Origin: an uncultured Eubacteriales bacterium
GTDB lineage: Bacteria; Bacillota; Clostridia; Peptostreptococcales; Anaerovoracaceae
Length of the DNA: 53,359 bases
Reading direction: 5' to 3'
NCBI GenBank assembly: GCA_900553025.1
Contig: USBT01000006.1
Span: forward strand, 1 to 53,359
Shown here: positions 7,102 through 15,944 of the stretch, in pieces
How the letters are laid out: each line of letters begins with the position of its first letter
Position numbering within the stretch: position 1 is the stretch's first letter
The notes under the pieces: generated by a model
What the model was told of the DNA's origin: nothing
The model's input: only the letters and a program-made list of their open reading frames with translations
Databases searched by the model: none
Made by a program: the position numbers and the translations under genes

Positions 7102-8718
7102 TTATTGTACCATATATACACAGGAACCTGCTAAATAAGTTTGTTCAATTTTTATGTCTTTAATCTTGTTTTCGGCAACAGAAAATATATCTTCATTCAA
7201 TACTACTAAATCAGCAAATTTTCCTTTTTCAAGGGTGCCAAGATATTTTTCTTGCCCTGTAGCATAGTGGACATTTTTAGTGAACATAGACAGTGCTTTA
7301 AATACATCAAGCTTTTCATTTGGCAGGAAGCCGTTTATAGGAGTGCCGTCTAGGTCTTGTCTTGTTACAGCAGCATACACACCTATTATTGGGTCGTAGG
7401 TTTCAACTGGACAGTCAGAACCACCAGTTAGAATTAACCCTTTTTCCATCATGGTTTTCATCGGGTAACTATTTTGTGCACGAGAAGGTCCTAAAAGATA
7501 TTCTAGCCAATGAAGGTCTGTGCATATAAATGTGGGTTGCATATCAATTACCACTGGAAGCTTTGCCATGCATTCAATAGAAGGTAAATCAGCTATCTCG
7601 GCGTGAATAATTCTAAATGGTAATCTTTCAGAGGCACTTTTGCCGGGATTCTGTGTTTCGTAGCTATGTACAGCTGTTTCAATAGCATCAAGGGTTATAT
7701 CAAGAGCTCTATCCCCGATAGCGTGTATTGCTGGTTGATAACCTTTGATATACGCTTCAGTGATTAATTTTATTAGTTCATCTCTGCTGGAAATAAGTAG
7801 ACCTTTTGCATTTGGATTGTTGGCATAAGGCTCCCTGAGTGCCGCTGATTCAGAGCCTAAAGACCCATCAGTAAATACCTTGAAAGCTCCATATTGTGTG
7901 AGCCTGTATGGGTTTTTAAATTCAGTTGGTGAAATTTTTTCCTGTTCAAAATAGTTATCAAGGCATACTGTTACTCTAAGAGGCAGCTTGTTCTGCTTTT
8001 CAAAATTCCTATAGATATTGATATCTTCGTTATACTGCCATATTTGAGCTGCATACGTGTGAATTGTAGTTATACCTTTTGATGACATATCAGATAGAGC
8101 CGCTTGGAAGATTTCGTCTCTTGTTTTATTGTTTTCAAGAGGGTTTGGTAGAATATCATCAAAAATCTTTGTTGTCTGTTCTCTCAGAATCCCAGTAGGA
8201 TAACCATCCTCGTCAAGTTCAATTTTGCCTCCAAGCTCACTAGTTGCATTGCGTTCTATTCCAGCTATTTTAAGGCCTAGACTATTAGCGACTACACAGT
8301 GCAGGCAGGTTCTTTTTATCACTATTGGGTGAACATCGCTGATGCTATTCATTTCATCTAAGGTAGGAAATCTGTTCTCTGACCATTTAGTTTGATCGAA
8401 GTTGACACCCTTTATCCATTGCCCCTCTTCCGTTTTATTAGCTTTTTCTTTCATTTTATCAATCATCTCTTTAATTGATTTTACATTGGAAAGATCTACA
8501 TATGTTAAATTTTGGCAATGAGCATAAAGGTGAAGATGAGAATCAGCCATCCCAGGGATCATAGTTTTGCCGTGTAGGTCGATAACTTCTTTTGAAGGTA
8601 TATTTTGTTCATCACCCACATATTCTATCAGCCCATCTCTTACCCCAAGAGATGAATAGATATCATTAGGTGAGACCATTGTATGAATTTTTCCATTGAC
8701 AAATAATTTATCAAGCAT
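7102..8718 (-). CDS. YtcJ-type amidohydrolase
   Basis: This 538-residue enzyme keeps the full set of binuclear amidohydrolase metal ligands: H61 and H63 in MADSHLHLYAH, the bridging lysine K280 in FKVFTDGSLGS, H332 in IHAIGDRALD, H372 in RIIHAE and D435 in GGSDCPV. The C-terminal GKFADLVVLNEDIF closes the beta-sandwich domain. YtcJ-type enzymes hydrolyse amides and related compounds; the substrate here is not known. The start overlaps the end of the NhaC-type transporter gene by 8 bases, so transporter and hydrolase are translated together, suggesting uptake followed by hydrolysis of one compound. No signal peptide; cytoplasmic. The paralogue at 5439-6977 lacks two of these ligands. Confidence 0.9.
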   Translation of the reverse strand: MLDKLFVNGKIHTMVSPNDIYSSLGVRDGLIEYVGDEQNIPSKEVIDLHGKTMIPGMADSHLHLYAHCQNLTYVDLSNVKSIKEMIDKMKEKANKTEEGQWIKGVNFDQTKWSENRFPTLDEMNSISDVHPIVIKRTCLHCVVANSLGLKIAGIERNATSELGGKIELDEDGYPTGILREQTTKIFDDILPNPLENNKTRDEIFQAALSDMSSKGITTIHTYAAQIWQYNEDINIYRNFEKQNKLPLRVTVCLDNYFEQEKISPTEFKNPYRLTQYGAFKVFTDGSLGSESAALREPYANNPNAKGLLISSRDELIKLITEAYIKGYQPAIHAIGDRALDITLDAIETAVHSYETQNPGKSASERLPFRIIHAEIADLPSIECMAKLPVVIDMQPTFICTDLHWLEYLLGPSRAQNSYPMKTMMEKGLILTGGSDCPVETYDPIIGVYAAVTRQDLDGTPINGFLPNEKLDVFKALSMFTKNVHYATGQEKYLGTLEKGKFADLVVLNEDIFSVAENKIKDIKIEQTYLAGSCVYMVQ

Positions 8719-10144
8719 TTTTTTCCTCCTCTACATTATCATATTCCTTCCAGACGAAGATGCCTGTAATAGCATAGAATGCGGCAACTATTGGAACGAG
8801 CCACAACATTATGCAGTACGGTGCATAATCGAGAGTTTTAACACCAAGTACTCCAGAAAAATATACAGCACCTAGGGACCAAGGTAGTAGTGGATCAAGA
8901 CATATTCCAGAATGTTCACATGTACGAGATGCTACGGTTTTCTTGATTTTCAGTTTTTCATAACCCTCAATGAACATTCTACCTGGTATAAGTATTGAAA
9001 CATAAGGACTTGCTGACAGCATAATTGTCATGAATCCAGTTAGCATTTGAGTTAAGATAAGATTTCTTGCATTCTTTGTGATAGCTTTCATGCTGAATAG
9101 CAAGGTGTTGAGCACACCGGTTTTTTCGAGTATACCGCCGTATGATAGTCCAAGGTATCCGATAGAAACTGTCCACATCATGGATTGTAGGCCGCCTCTG
9201 TTTAGAAGTAGGTTTACATCTTTGCTTGGGGTATCTATTTTGAAACCATAGTTCATGTAGCTCATCATATCAACGATATTATATCCTTGAAGAAGAACTG
9301 CTATAATCATTGCCACCATTGCTGATGTAACTATTGTTGCAAGAGCATTTATTTTTTTCAGAGCAAATGCAAGTACAATTAGCATTGGTATAAGGCTTAT
9401 TATGGCATGAGTAGCATCGAGATTGAAGCTTGATGAAAGAATTTTAAGTGTTTCATTTACTCTTTCATTATCAATTTCTACAGCTGAGAATTTTGTTTGT
9501 ATAACACCGAAGAAGATGATGGTAGCTATGTATGCGGGGATAGTAGCTGTTGCTACACTTTTAATATGGTCAAAGATATTAACTTCGCATGTACCAGATG
9601 AAAGATTGACAGTGTCAGATATTGGTGACATTTTATCTCCGAAAATGGCACCGCAGATAATTGCTCCAGCAGTCATCGCTGGCGGAATATTTAATCCTCC
9701 TCCGATTCCCATAAGTGCCACGCCAAATGTCGCGGCAGTTCCCCAAGATGTTCCAGTACACAGTGTAGTGATGGCACAAACTAAAGTGGCTGCGATTAGG
9801 AATATTGATGGCGAAATAATTTTCAGACCGTAAAAAATAAGCGTTGGGATGGTTCCAGCTGCAATCCATGCAGGAATCATAACGCCGATAAACATCAGTA
9901 TCATCATGGATACTGTTGCAATTTTGCACCCGTGAATAATGCCTTCTTCTACAAGTTGAAAGTCTGTTTTTGCAAAAATTTTCAGCATAATGACAGCAAA
10001 TACAGATGCGAATATCAATGTCATATGCACATCAGGTTCGCCTACTAGAATTAGCTGAAGAGCAAAACAGACTACCAGAAAAAGTACTATTAGCAGACTT
10101 ACTCCAAGGGAAGGTGATTTAATGTTTTCTTTTGTTTCGTTCAT
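8711..10144 (-). CDS. NhaC family Na+/H+ antiporter-type transporter
   Basis: This 477-residue membrane protein has about eleven hydrophobic segments and the NhaC family blocks CTGTSWGTAATFGVALMGIG and AGAIICGAIFGDKMSPISDT, in which the GDKMSPISD loop is the most diagnostic. A second conserved block, SRTCEHSGICLDPLLPWSLG, is near the C-terminus. Members exchange sodium for protons, and some exchange organic anions (the MleN malate/lactate type). Because it overlaps an amidohydrolase gene by 8 bases, a role as a substrate carrier is plausible, but that is inference. The ATG at 10144 is preceded by AAAGGAGGA. The divergent MocR-type regulator upstream may control it. Confidence 0.88.
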   Translation of the reverse strand: MNETKENIKSPSLGVSLLIVLFLVVCFALQLILVGEPDVHMTLIFASVFAVIMLKIFAKTDFQLVEEGIIHGCKIATVSMMILMFIGVMIPAWIAAGTIPTLIFYGLKIISPSIFLIAATLVCAITTLCTGTSWGTAATFGVALMGIGGGLNIPPAMTAGAIICGAIFGDKMSPISDTVNLSSGTCEVNIFDHIKSVATATIPAYIATIIFFGVIQTKFSAVEIDNERVNETLKILSSSFNLDATHAIISLIPMLIVLAFALKKINALATIVTSAMVAMIIAVLLQGYNIVDMMSYMNYGFKIDTPSKDVNLLLNRGGLQSMMWTVSIGYLGLSYGGILEKTGVLNTLLFSMKAITKNARNLILTQMLTGFMTIMLSASPYVSILIPGRMFIEGYEKLKIKKTVASRTCEHSGICLDPLLPWSLGAVYFSGVLGVKTLDYAPYCIMLWLVPIVAAFYAITGIFVWKEYDNVEEEKNA

Positions 10145-10390
10145 AATGAGTTCCTCCTTTTCTGCAATTATATTTAAAAGTGTTTGATATAATTTGCTAA
10201 AATATGTTTGTTAAAAAAATAATTTTATTTGCACTTAAACTCAAAATAAACGAATGATAAACTTTTAACCAATACAACCTTTAATAGCAAATATTTCAGG
10301 ATATATGATATACTATGCTTGAAAGTATGAGTGGATTGGCATTTATAGTTATTTAGTATTCAAACCAGTTTAAAATTTGAGGAGGGAATT
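10145..10390. promoter_or_regulatory. Divergent promoter region between nhaC-type gene and MocR-type regulator
   Basis: This AT-rich 246-base gap holds promoters for both directions. For the regulator, TGATATACT at 10306-10314 is an extended -10 box. For the transporter, a minus-strand TTAACA followed 17 bases later by TATATC is a reasonable match. No gene is seen here. It is the natural place for the MocR operator, but no clear repeat was identified. Confidence 0.45.
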
Positions 10391-11827
10391 TTGAAACCGA
10401 TTACGATAGAACTAAAGCGGGGAAATAAGACGAACCCTTTGTACAACCAACTATATGAATACATAAGGACTGAGATTATTTCTGGAAACATCAAGAATGG
10501 AAGCAAGCTCCCCGCACTCAGGCGTCTTGCAAAAGACCTAAATCTAAGCATAACGACTGTCGAGTTTGCGTACAACCAGCTATCTGTTGAGGGATACATA
10601 GAAAGCAAACCGCAATCGGGATTTTATGTTGCGAAAATTCCAGGTCCTGTGATGATTAACAAGGCTCAGGCAGGAAGCAAGAGCAAAACACACGATATTA
10701 ATATGGTCAGTGAAAACGATGTACCAGAATGGGATGCTTCGAAAAAGAAGTACATCACCGACCCCAATGCGTTTGATTTTAAAAAGTGGCGGAAATCGCT
10801 GATGCGTGTAATCGATGAAGAAAGCAATCTTCTCATGCAGGAGGGAGATCCACAAGGCGAGGAAGCGTTGAGATATGAAATCAGCAAATATGTATTCAAT
10901 TCCAGAGGGGTAAGATGCCAACCGAACCAAGTGGTCATAGGCGCCGGAACTCAGCAGCTGACCTCTCACCTTGGACGTCTTTTAAGGCACGTCGGAATCC
11001 ATCTTGTATGCACCGAGGACCCTGGTTATCAACCCGTCAACAAAATATTCGAGGACCAAGGCTATATACTCAACAAAATACCTGTTTCCTCTCAAGGAAT
11101 AGAGATAGAAAAGCTACCCGAATCTAAAGCAGCTGTATATGTATGTCCAAACAATCAGTTCCCGACGGGAGCCGTTATGCCGATTGCAAATAGGTACGAG
11201 CTACTCAAATGGGCAGATTTAAATGATGGGCTGATAATTGAGGACGATTACGATAGTGAACTCAGGTATTTTGGTAGACCTATTTCTTCGCTCCAAGGGC
11301 TTGAGAACTACGAAGAGAATTCTCATGTTTTGTATCTCGGAAGCTTCTCAGCTACGCTTTTTCCGTCTGTGAAGATAAGCTACATGATTTTACCAAGACA
11401 GCTTGCAAACAAGCTGGATTTTATACTTGAGGGTTACACCCAGACATGCTCAAAGACCGAACAACTTGCACTCGCACACTTTATGGAGTCTGGATATTAT
11501 TACACAAATATAAAAAAGCTAAGAAATCTCTGCGGAAGAAAGCTAGCTGCATGCATTAAAGTAATAGAAAGCTATGGGCGTGATTTGGTGATGGCTGATA
11601 GAACTGAGTCAGGATTATATGTAATTTTGAGCGTAAAAACAGATATGAGCGAGAAAGAAATGGAAGTAATCGCAGAAAATATGGGAATATTGGCATATTG
11701 CTCAGATGATATAACACCGACAAAAGGGATGAAATCCATAATTTATTATTTCTCGAGGTTGCCCGAGAATCGGATTCAAGATTTGACAAAGAAGATGATT
11801 GATAGTTGGCTGAGGCTGATTCGCTGA
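10391..11827 (+). CDS. MocR/PdxR family transcriptional regulator (GntR wHTH plus aminotransferase-like domain) lacking the PLP lysine
   Basis: Residues 1-80 are a GntR-type winged helix (NPLYNQLYEYIRTEIISG, KLPALRRLAKDLNLSITTVEFAYNQL, GYIESKPQSGFYV). Residues ~120-478 are a fold-type I aminotransferase domain with CPNNQFPTG, LIIEDDYDSELRY and GSFSATLFPSVKISYM. In active MocR proteins the last motif is SFSK or TFSK, and the lysine holds PLP; here it is alanine (A321, codon GCT). PLP could at most bind non-covalently, so the sensed ligand may differ. The start is TTG at 10391, behind GGAGGG. It is transcribed away from the transporter/amidohydrolase operon, the classical position for a MocR regulator relative to its target. 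Confidence 0.9.
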   Translation: MKPITIELKRGNKTNPLYNQLYEYIRTEIISGNIKNGSKLPALRRLAKDLNLSITTVEFAYNQLSVEGYIESKPQSGFYVAKIPGPVMINKAQAGSKSKTHDINMVSENDVPEWDASKKKYITDPNAFDFKKWRKSLMRVIDEESNLLMQEGDPQGEEALRYEISKYVFNSRGVRCQPNQVVIGAGTQQLTSHLGRLLRHVGIHLVCTEDPGYQPVNKIFEDQGYILNKIPVSSQGIEIEKLPESKAAVYVCPNNQFPTGAVMPIANRYELLKWADLNDGLIIEDDYDSELRYFGRPISSLQGLENYEENSHVLYLGSFSATLFPSVKISYMILPRQLANKLDFILEGYTQTCSKTEQLALAHFMESGYYYTNIKKLRNLCGRKLAACIKVIESYGRDLVMADRTESGLYVILSVKTDMSEKEMEVIAENMGILAYCSDDITPTKGMKSIIYYFSRLPENRIQDLTKKMIDSWLRLIR

Positions 11828-11959
11828 AAATAAATAGAATAACTGATAATAACAGTGATAAGGAATTGAGAGGACCTCATTACAAATACAAAACGGTATA
11901 TCTAAATCCTGTATATAAAAAAGTATCAGGCTATGCGGTGAGAGGAAGGTGATTATGGA
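11828..11959 (+). other. Gap without a recognisable gene
   Basis: A frame open across this gap reads LRGPHYKYKTVYLNPVYK and ends in GYAVRGR before a TGA at about 11953, but it has no start codon with a ribosome binding site. It could be the end of a decayed gene or chance. AGGAAGG near 11945 may serve the following gene. Confidence 0.2.
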
Positions 11960-12355
11960 ATGTTTGTAAAAAAAAAGATAATATACTTAATATCAATTGT
12001 TTTAGTATTAAGTATATGGCTAAACTTTTATTTGATTACTCCAAGTCAAGATGATGAACATTACATACTTGGAACTTATGTAATTGAAGATAAAGACCCT
12101 TCCAATAACACATATTTTGCTTTTAGAGAAGATGGCATGTACGAAGTTTATACGCCAGAAAAGATTTTATTTAATGGGCAACTAAAAAATATAGATTTAA
12201 AGAAAAATAATATCTTTCATATAAAGGATGAGCAAGTTGACTTTTATATCGTTTTTATGGGAAAGGATATATACGCGTTAGGATTTAAAGGGGGGAAATA
12301 TCCTCTTAAGAAAATATCTTCTGTTTATACAGTGATAAGAACCGCAGAGCCTTAG
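11960..12355 (+). CDS. Small membrane-anchored protein of unknown function
   Basis: I do not recognise this 131-residue protein. It begins with a basic stretch and one hydrophobic helix (KKKIIYLISIVLVLSIWLNFYLI, residues ~4-26) with no lipobox cysteine, so it is probably anchored in the membrane with the rest outside. The remainder alternates short beta-like stretches (YILGTYVIED, TYFAFREDGMYEVYTP, ILFNGQLKNIDL, FYIVFMGKDIYALGFKGG), resembling the small beta-barrel outer domains of many Firmicute secreted proteins. Its codons are more A/T-rich than those of its neighbours, which may reflect transfer. The ribosome binding site (AGGAAGG) is rather far from the ATG. A strong hairpin follows at 12393-12426, so it forms its own unit. 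Confidence 0.55.
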   Translation: MFVKKKIIYLISIVLVLSIWLNFYLITPSQDDEHYILGTYVIEDKDPSNNTYFAFREDGMYEVYTPEKILFNGQLKNIDLKKNNIFHIKDEQVDFYIVFMGKDIYALGFKGGKYPLKKISSVYTVIRTAEP

Positions 12356-12392
12356 AATATCTCGTTCAACTTGAAAGAGAATTATCAGAGAA

Positions 12393-12426
12393 ATAGAGCA
12401 GTAGCATGGTGTAGCCACTGCTCTAT
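12393..12426 (+). terminator. Intrinsic terminator after the small membrane protein
   Basis: ATAGAGCAGT (12393-12402) pairs with ACTGCTCTAT (12417-12426), a 10-bp perfect stem with a 14-base loop, followed by TTGGTTGTTT. It stands between the small plus-strand gene and the convergent patatin gene. Confidence 0.6.
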
Positions 12427-12548
12427 TTGGTTGTTTAGCTTTAGTTGTGTTTGTTTAACTTTTTCGGTTGGTTGGTTTTAATTATCTAGCCATGATGTGA
12501 TTTCATGAATGCGTGAAACACTATTTTGCTATAGGAATGACCACGTAG

Positions 12549-13694
12549 TTAGCCAATTCCGTGATTAAGCAAGTATCGTGCAGCCCTGATTTCATCGGGT
12601 AGTATGCGCATCAGATGTTTTGTTGCGAAAATGCTGTCTGTACCATATTGCCTGAAGCTGTCAAGGATGTAAAGTACGAGATGCCCGCGCAGACTGATAC
12701 TGCGAAGTGATCCAAAAGAAGCTAAGGACACGAGGGTAGATAATCTATTTTCGACCGCTTTGGTGTAGTTAGAGCGAAAAATGGAAGTCTGTTTGATAAG
12801 TGCATCATTGATTTTGTTTTTATCATAGAGCTTTGTAGGTATAACTTCAAAAATCTCACAAAGATAATCTAGCTGCGTCAGCTCGTTATCTTTAAACTCT
12901 CCACGTTTAAACGTATACTTTTCACCATCGAGAATTTTAAAGGCCTTTAAAGTATCAAGGTAACCAAGTATCATCGCTCTCTTGGTATTTTCAACCTGAA
13001 AACTCAATATAAAACCAAGCTCAAATTTCGGACGTATTAAAATATATGTTTCGTCTGAAGGCCCTTCAGGAACTTTGACGGAATCATTTCTATCAAGTTC
13101 AACGGCAATAATGAATTTTGCATTCTTTTGGCGGGCCATAAAAACGGGAAGATTATTGGAATATCCACCGTCAATGTAGGTTGTGCCATCAATTTCGTAT
13201 GTGTGAATTGCAGGAAATGCTGCACAGCTTGCTGCCATGAAGTCAAGGAGCCTACCCTTTGGAATATCTTCTTTCCACAGGTAGCGAGGATTCATAGATG
13301 GGAATTCTGTAGTGACAAGCCCGTATTCCATAGGGCTTTTTCTTATTTTGTCCTCGTCCATATATATGTCTAGACCTTTTCGAAGCGGTGTCGAACTCGC
13401 TCCACCGTGGCGCACGAATTCTCTGAAATAATCGATGTTACTTGGATTGCTGCAAATATCAAAAACCGTATCAGTTTCCATATGTAGCCACATTTCGATT
13501 GCAGCTTCAACTTCCTTTTGGGCATAACATGCACCTATAAGCGACCCGACAGACGTTCCTACCACAACATCAGCCTTGATTCCAAGCTGATCTAACGCCT
13601 TAATTACACCACATTCATAAGCGCCTCTTGATCCGCCGCCACCAAGGACTAGACCGACCTTATTTGATTTTGCTTTTTTGATTAAACTGTTCAT
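12549..13694 (-). CDS. Patatin-like phospholipase family protein (copy A)
   Basis: This 381-residue protein has the patatin catalytic elements: the oxyanion loop GGGGSRGAYE near residue 17, the nucleophile elbow GTSVGS with its serine near residue 48, and the dyad aspartate in YIDGGYSNNLP. Such enzymes are serine acyl hydrolases acting on lipids, usually cytoplasmic or membrane-associated. I chose the ATG at 13694 because AGGTG lies about 7 bases upstream and the glycine-rich loop then falls close to the N-terminus as usual; a GTG at 13721 gives nine more residues. The neighbouring gene at 13821-15101 is a paralogue in the same orientation. The ~170 residues after the catalytic domain are helical and conserved between the copies. 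Confidence 0.85.
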   Translation of the reverse strand: MNSLIKKAKSNKVGLVLGGGGSRGAYECGVIKALDQLGIKADVVVGTSVGSLIGACYAQKEVEAAIEMWLHMETDTVFDICSNPSNIDYFREFVRHGGASSTPLRKGLDIYMDEDKIRKSPMEYGLVTTEFPSMNPRYLWKEDIPKGRLLDFMAASCAAFPAIHTYEIDGTTYIDGGYSNNLPVFMARQKNAKFIIAVELDRNDSVKVPEGPSDETYILIRPKFELGFILSFQVENTKRAMILGYLDTLKAFKILDGEKYTFKRGEFKDNELTQLDYLCEIFEVIPTKLYDKNKINDALIKQTSIFRSNYTKAVENRLSTLVSLASFGSLRSISLRGHLVLYILDSFRQYGTDSIFATKHLMRILPDEIRAARYLLNHGIG

Positions 13695-13820
13695 ATTTAT
13701 ACACCTATGCGAACTACCCACTGTCTAAAGCCGATGGGCTTCATGCTTCAATATATTTGGATAAGTTGGGAAACCCACTAATATAGCATACTCAGAAAAC
13801 ATAATTGAATATTTATAACG

Positions 13821-15101
13821 CTATCTGTGAAAGAACAATTTTATTTTGTAAACAAAATATCTGCCTGTCATGTAGTCGCGAAGTGCCTTGAGGTTAAAAC
13901 TACTCAAACTGTGTCCGATAAATTGCTTGACACCTCGATATACTATGCTATGCTTTTTGCCGGGCTTGTATAGCTTGTTATCGACAATGTATTTTGCAGC
14001 GGCATAGGTTTCATCAAAAATATCACCTATGGCATTGCTATACATGATGCTGTCCTTGCCGTCACGAATCATACTGGTAGCCATTGCAAGAACGATGCTC
14101 CCATATCCACCGTCATTTCCGACCGCATCGATAGACTTAGACTTAAAAATTGTTGATAGCGTGTCCAACGCATTTTTTTCATCAAAGTCGCCATTTTTAG
14201 AGAATGCTTTGATGGCGTTCTTTAGAGCAGGCAGAAGGTTCCGACTGGTGTAGACCTTTGCGGGATTTAGATTAAAAAATCTTGCGCAACAGTCAGCACC
14301 CAAGAGCTCATCCTTATCTTTGAAAGTGCCTTTTTCAAAGCAAAAATAGTCACCCTCATATAGACCCAATGCCTTCTTAGCATCGAGAAATCCCATTTTA
14401 AGCATAGACCTTTGTCTGTCGGAGTCAAAGTCGAGCGGAAATCCGAGCTCCCATTTTGATGATATGATAAGCACCTTGGCTTTTCGCTTTCGGTCCCACT
14501 TTCTCTCAATCCCATTCCCAAGAAGATCAATCGCATAAACGACATCTGCACCGCGATCAATTGCCATCTTCACAGGCATTACATCTAAATATGCACCGTC
14601 TATAAATTTTTTTCCATCAATCACATGATACTTTATCATCGGAAAGGCAGAAGCACTGGCAAGAACATAATCTTGCATTTTACCGCGTGGTATTTCATCC
14701 TTCCACAGCCTGTGAGCTTTAATCCTAGGAATTTCAACGGTAACTAGACCAAAGTCAACTTTAGAATTTCGAATCTTTTTTTCATCGATATATTTTCGGA
14801 TGCCATCTTTGAGCCCTTTAGGATCAGCGCCATTGTTAAAAATAAAAGCCTTGGCAAAGTCAAATAGATTTGCATCTTTTTCAACTTCAAAAAGCTCATC
14901 TGTCTCAAGCTTTGAAAACATGTCAACAGCGACCTTAAGCTCATTTTGACAATATAGAGCACCCACCAGAGATCCAGACGAGGAGCCACAGACTATATCT
15001 GCTTTTATTCCCATCTTATTTAGCGCTATTATAGCACCACATTCATATGCACCCTTGGATCCGCCACCGGCAAGCACAAAGGCGATTTTTTTCTTTCTCA
15101 C
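13821..15101 (-). CDS. Patatin-like phospholipase family protein (copy B)
   Basis: This 426-residue paralogue of the gene at 12549-13694 carries AGGGSKGAYE (oxyanion loop), CGSSSGS (nucleophile elbow) and FIDGAYLDVMPV (dyad aspartate), so it should be an active serine acyl hydrolase. The GTG at 15101 is preferred because GGGGAAAG lies just upstream of it; a TTG at 15116 would place the start before that site. The C-terminal 60 residues are longer than in copy A and rich in basic and aromatic residues, possibly a membrane-docking tail. It is divergent from the sirtuin gene with only 66 bases between starts. Lipid substrate unknown. Confidence 0.85.
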   Translation of the reverse strand: MRKKKIAFVLAGGGSKGAYECGAIIALNKMGIKADIVCGSSSGSLVGALYCQNELKVAVDMFSKLETDELFEVEKDANLFDFAKAFIFNNGADPKGLKDGIRKYIDEKKIRNSKVDFGLVTVEIPRIKAHRLWKDEIPRGKMQDYVLASASAFPMIKYHVIDGKKFIDGAYLDVMPVKMAIDRGADVVYAIDLLGNGIERKWDRKRKAKVLIISSKWELGFPLDFDSDRQRSMLKMGFLDAKKALGLYEGDYFCFEKGTFKDKDELLGADCCARFFNLNPAKVYTSRNLLPALKNAIKAFSKNGDFDEKNALDTLSTIFKSKSIDAVGNDGGYGSIVLAMATSMIRDGKDSIMYSNAIGDIFDETYAAAKYIVDNKLYKPGKKHSIVYRGVKQFIGHSLSSFNLKALRDYMTGRYFVYKIKLFFHR

Positions 15102-15167
15102 ATTACTTTCCCCCAATACTTGTGCTATACTGTTATTATATCAGAAAAAAGGGAGGATGTTAATAAA

Positions 15168-15944
15168 ATGGATGACAGGCTTAGAAAAATAATAGATGCA
15201 AGTTCAAACATTGTTTTCTTTGGCGGTGCTGGAGTTTCAACAGAAAGCGGAATTCCTGACTTTAGGTCAGAAAAGGGATTATACCATGCTAAAGAAGTAT
15301 ACGGCTATCCTCCTGAAATGCTGATCAGCCATACTTTTTACCTTAAAAATCCTAATCTTTTCTTTAAATATTACAAAGAAAATTTGATATGGCAGGATGT
15401 TCAGCCAAATGATGCACACAAAGCCCTCGCTAAGCTTGAACAGATGGGCAAGTTAAAAGCAGTTGTCACACAAAATATAGATGGGCTACACCAGAAGGCG
15501 GGCAACAAAACAGTTTACGAGCTTCACGGTAGCGTGCTGAGAAACTTTTGCGAGCATTGCGGTGCATCGTATGATGTGGACTATATTATGAATCCAGCAA
15601 ACTGCAGGGGAGTAGACACTCTCGAGGGTGGCTCTAGCAAAGACCTCAAAGACGGCAGTTACATACCGGTATGCAATAAGTGCGGTGGGACCATCAAGCC
15701 CGACGTTGTTTTGTACGAGGAAGCTCTCGACGAAGATGTAATATACAATGCAGTTGATGCAATTTCGAAAGCGGACACATTAATTGTGGGTGGAACAAGC
15801 TTGGTCGTTTATCCGGCTGCGGGCTTAATAAATTATTTTCGGGGTAAGAATCTAGTATTGATTAATAAGACAGAGACAAGCTATGATAATAGAGCAACTT
15901 TAGCTGTTCACGATTCAATTGGAAAGGTTATGAAATTTGATTAA
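15168..15944 (+). CDS. cobB: NAD-dependent protein deacylase (SIR2 family)
   Basis: The enzyme removes acetyl or other acyl groups from lysines using NAD+, releasing nicotinamide and O-acyl-ADP-ribose. Sirtuin motifs are all present: GGAGVSTESGIPDFRS near residue 20, TQNIDGLHQKAG near residue 106, the catalytic histidine in YELHGS, and two zinc pairs, FCEHCG and CNKCGG, with KPDVVLYEE and GTSLVVYPAAG after them. Length (258 residues) is usual for bacterial sirtuins. The ATG at 15168 follows GGGAGG by 11 bases. The stop overlaps the surE start by 8 bases, so the genes are coupled. pta upstream in the window makes acetyl phosphate, a source of lysine acetylation, but a direct link is only inference. 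Confidence 0.95.
   Translation: MDDRLRKIIDASSNIVFFGGAGVSTESGIPDFRSEKGLYHAKEVYGYPPEMLISHTFYLKNPNLFFKYYKENLIWQDVQPNDAHKALAKLEQMGKLKAVVTQNIDGLHQKAGNKTVYELHGSVLRNFCEHCGASYDVDYIMNPANCRGVDTLEGGSSKDLKDGSYIPVCNKCGGTIKPDVVLYEEALDEDVIYNAVDAISKADTLIVGGTSLVVYPAAGLINYFRGKNLVLINKTETSYDNRATLAVHDSIGKVMKFD

Noticed and set aside
9423..9833. 136-codon plus-strand frame inside the NhaC-type gene
   Set aside because: Antisense shadow of conserved membrane segments; no ribosome site.
11828..11959. Short frame reading LRGPHYKYKTVYLNPVYK after the MocR-type gene
   Set aside because: No start codon with a ribosome site and no family recognised; recorded only as a possible remnant.
12549..15101. Patatin pair as part of an antiphage (CBASS-like) system
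   Set aside because: No cyclic nucleotide synthase or accessory gene is adjacent, and the proteins lack recognisable nucleotide-sensing domains.
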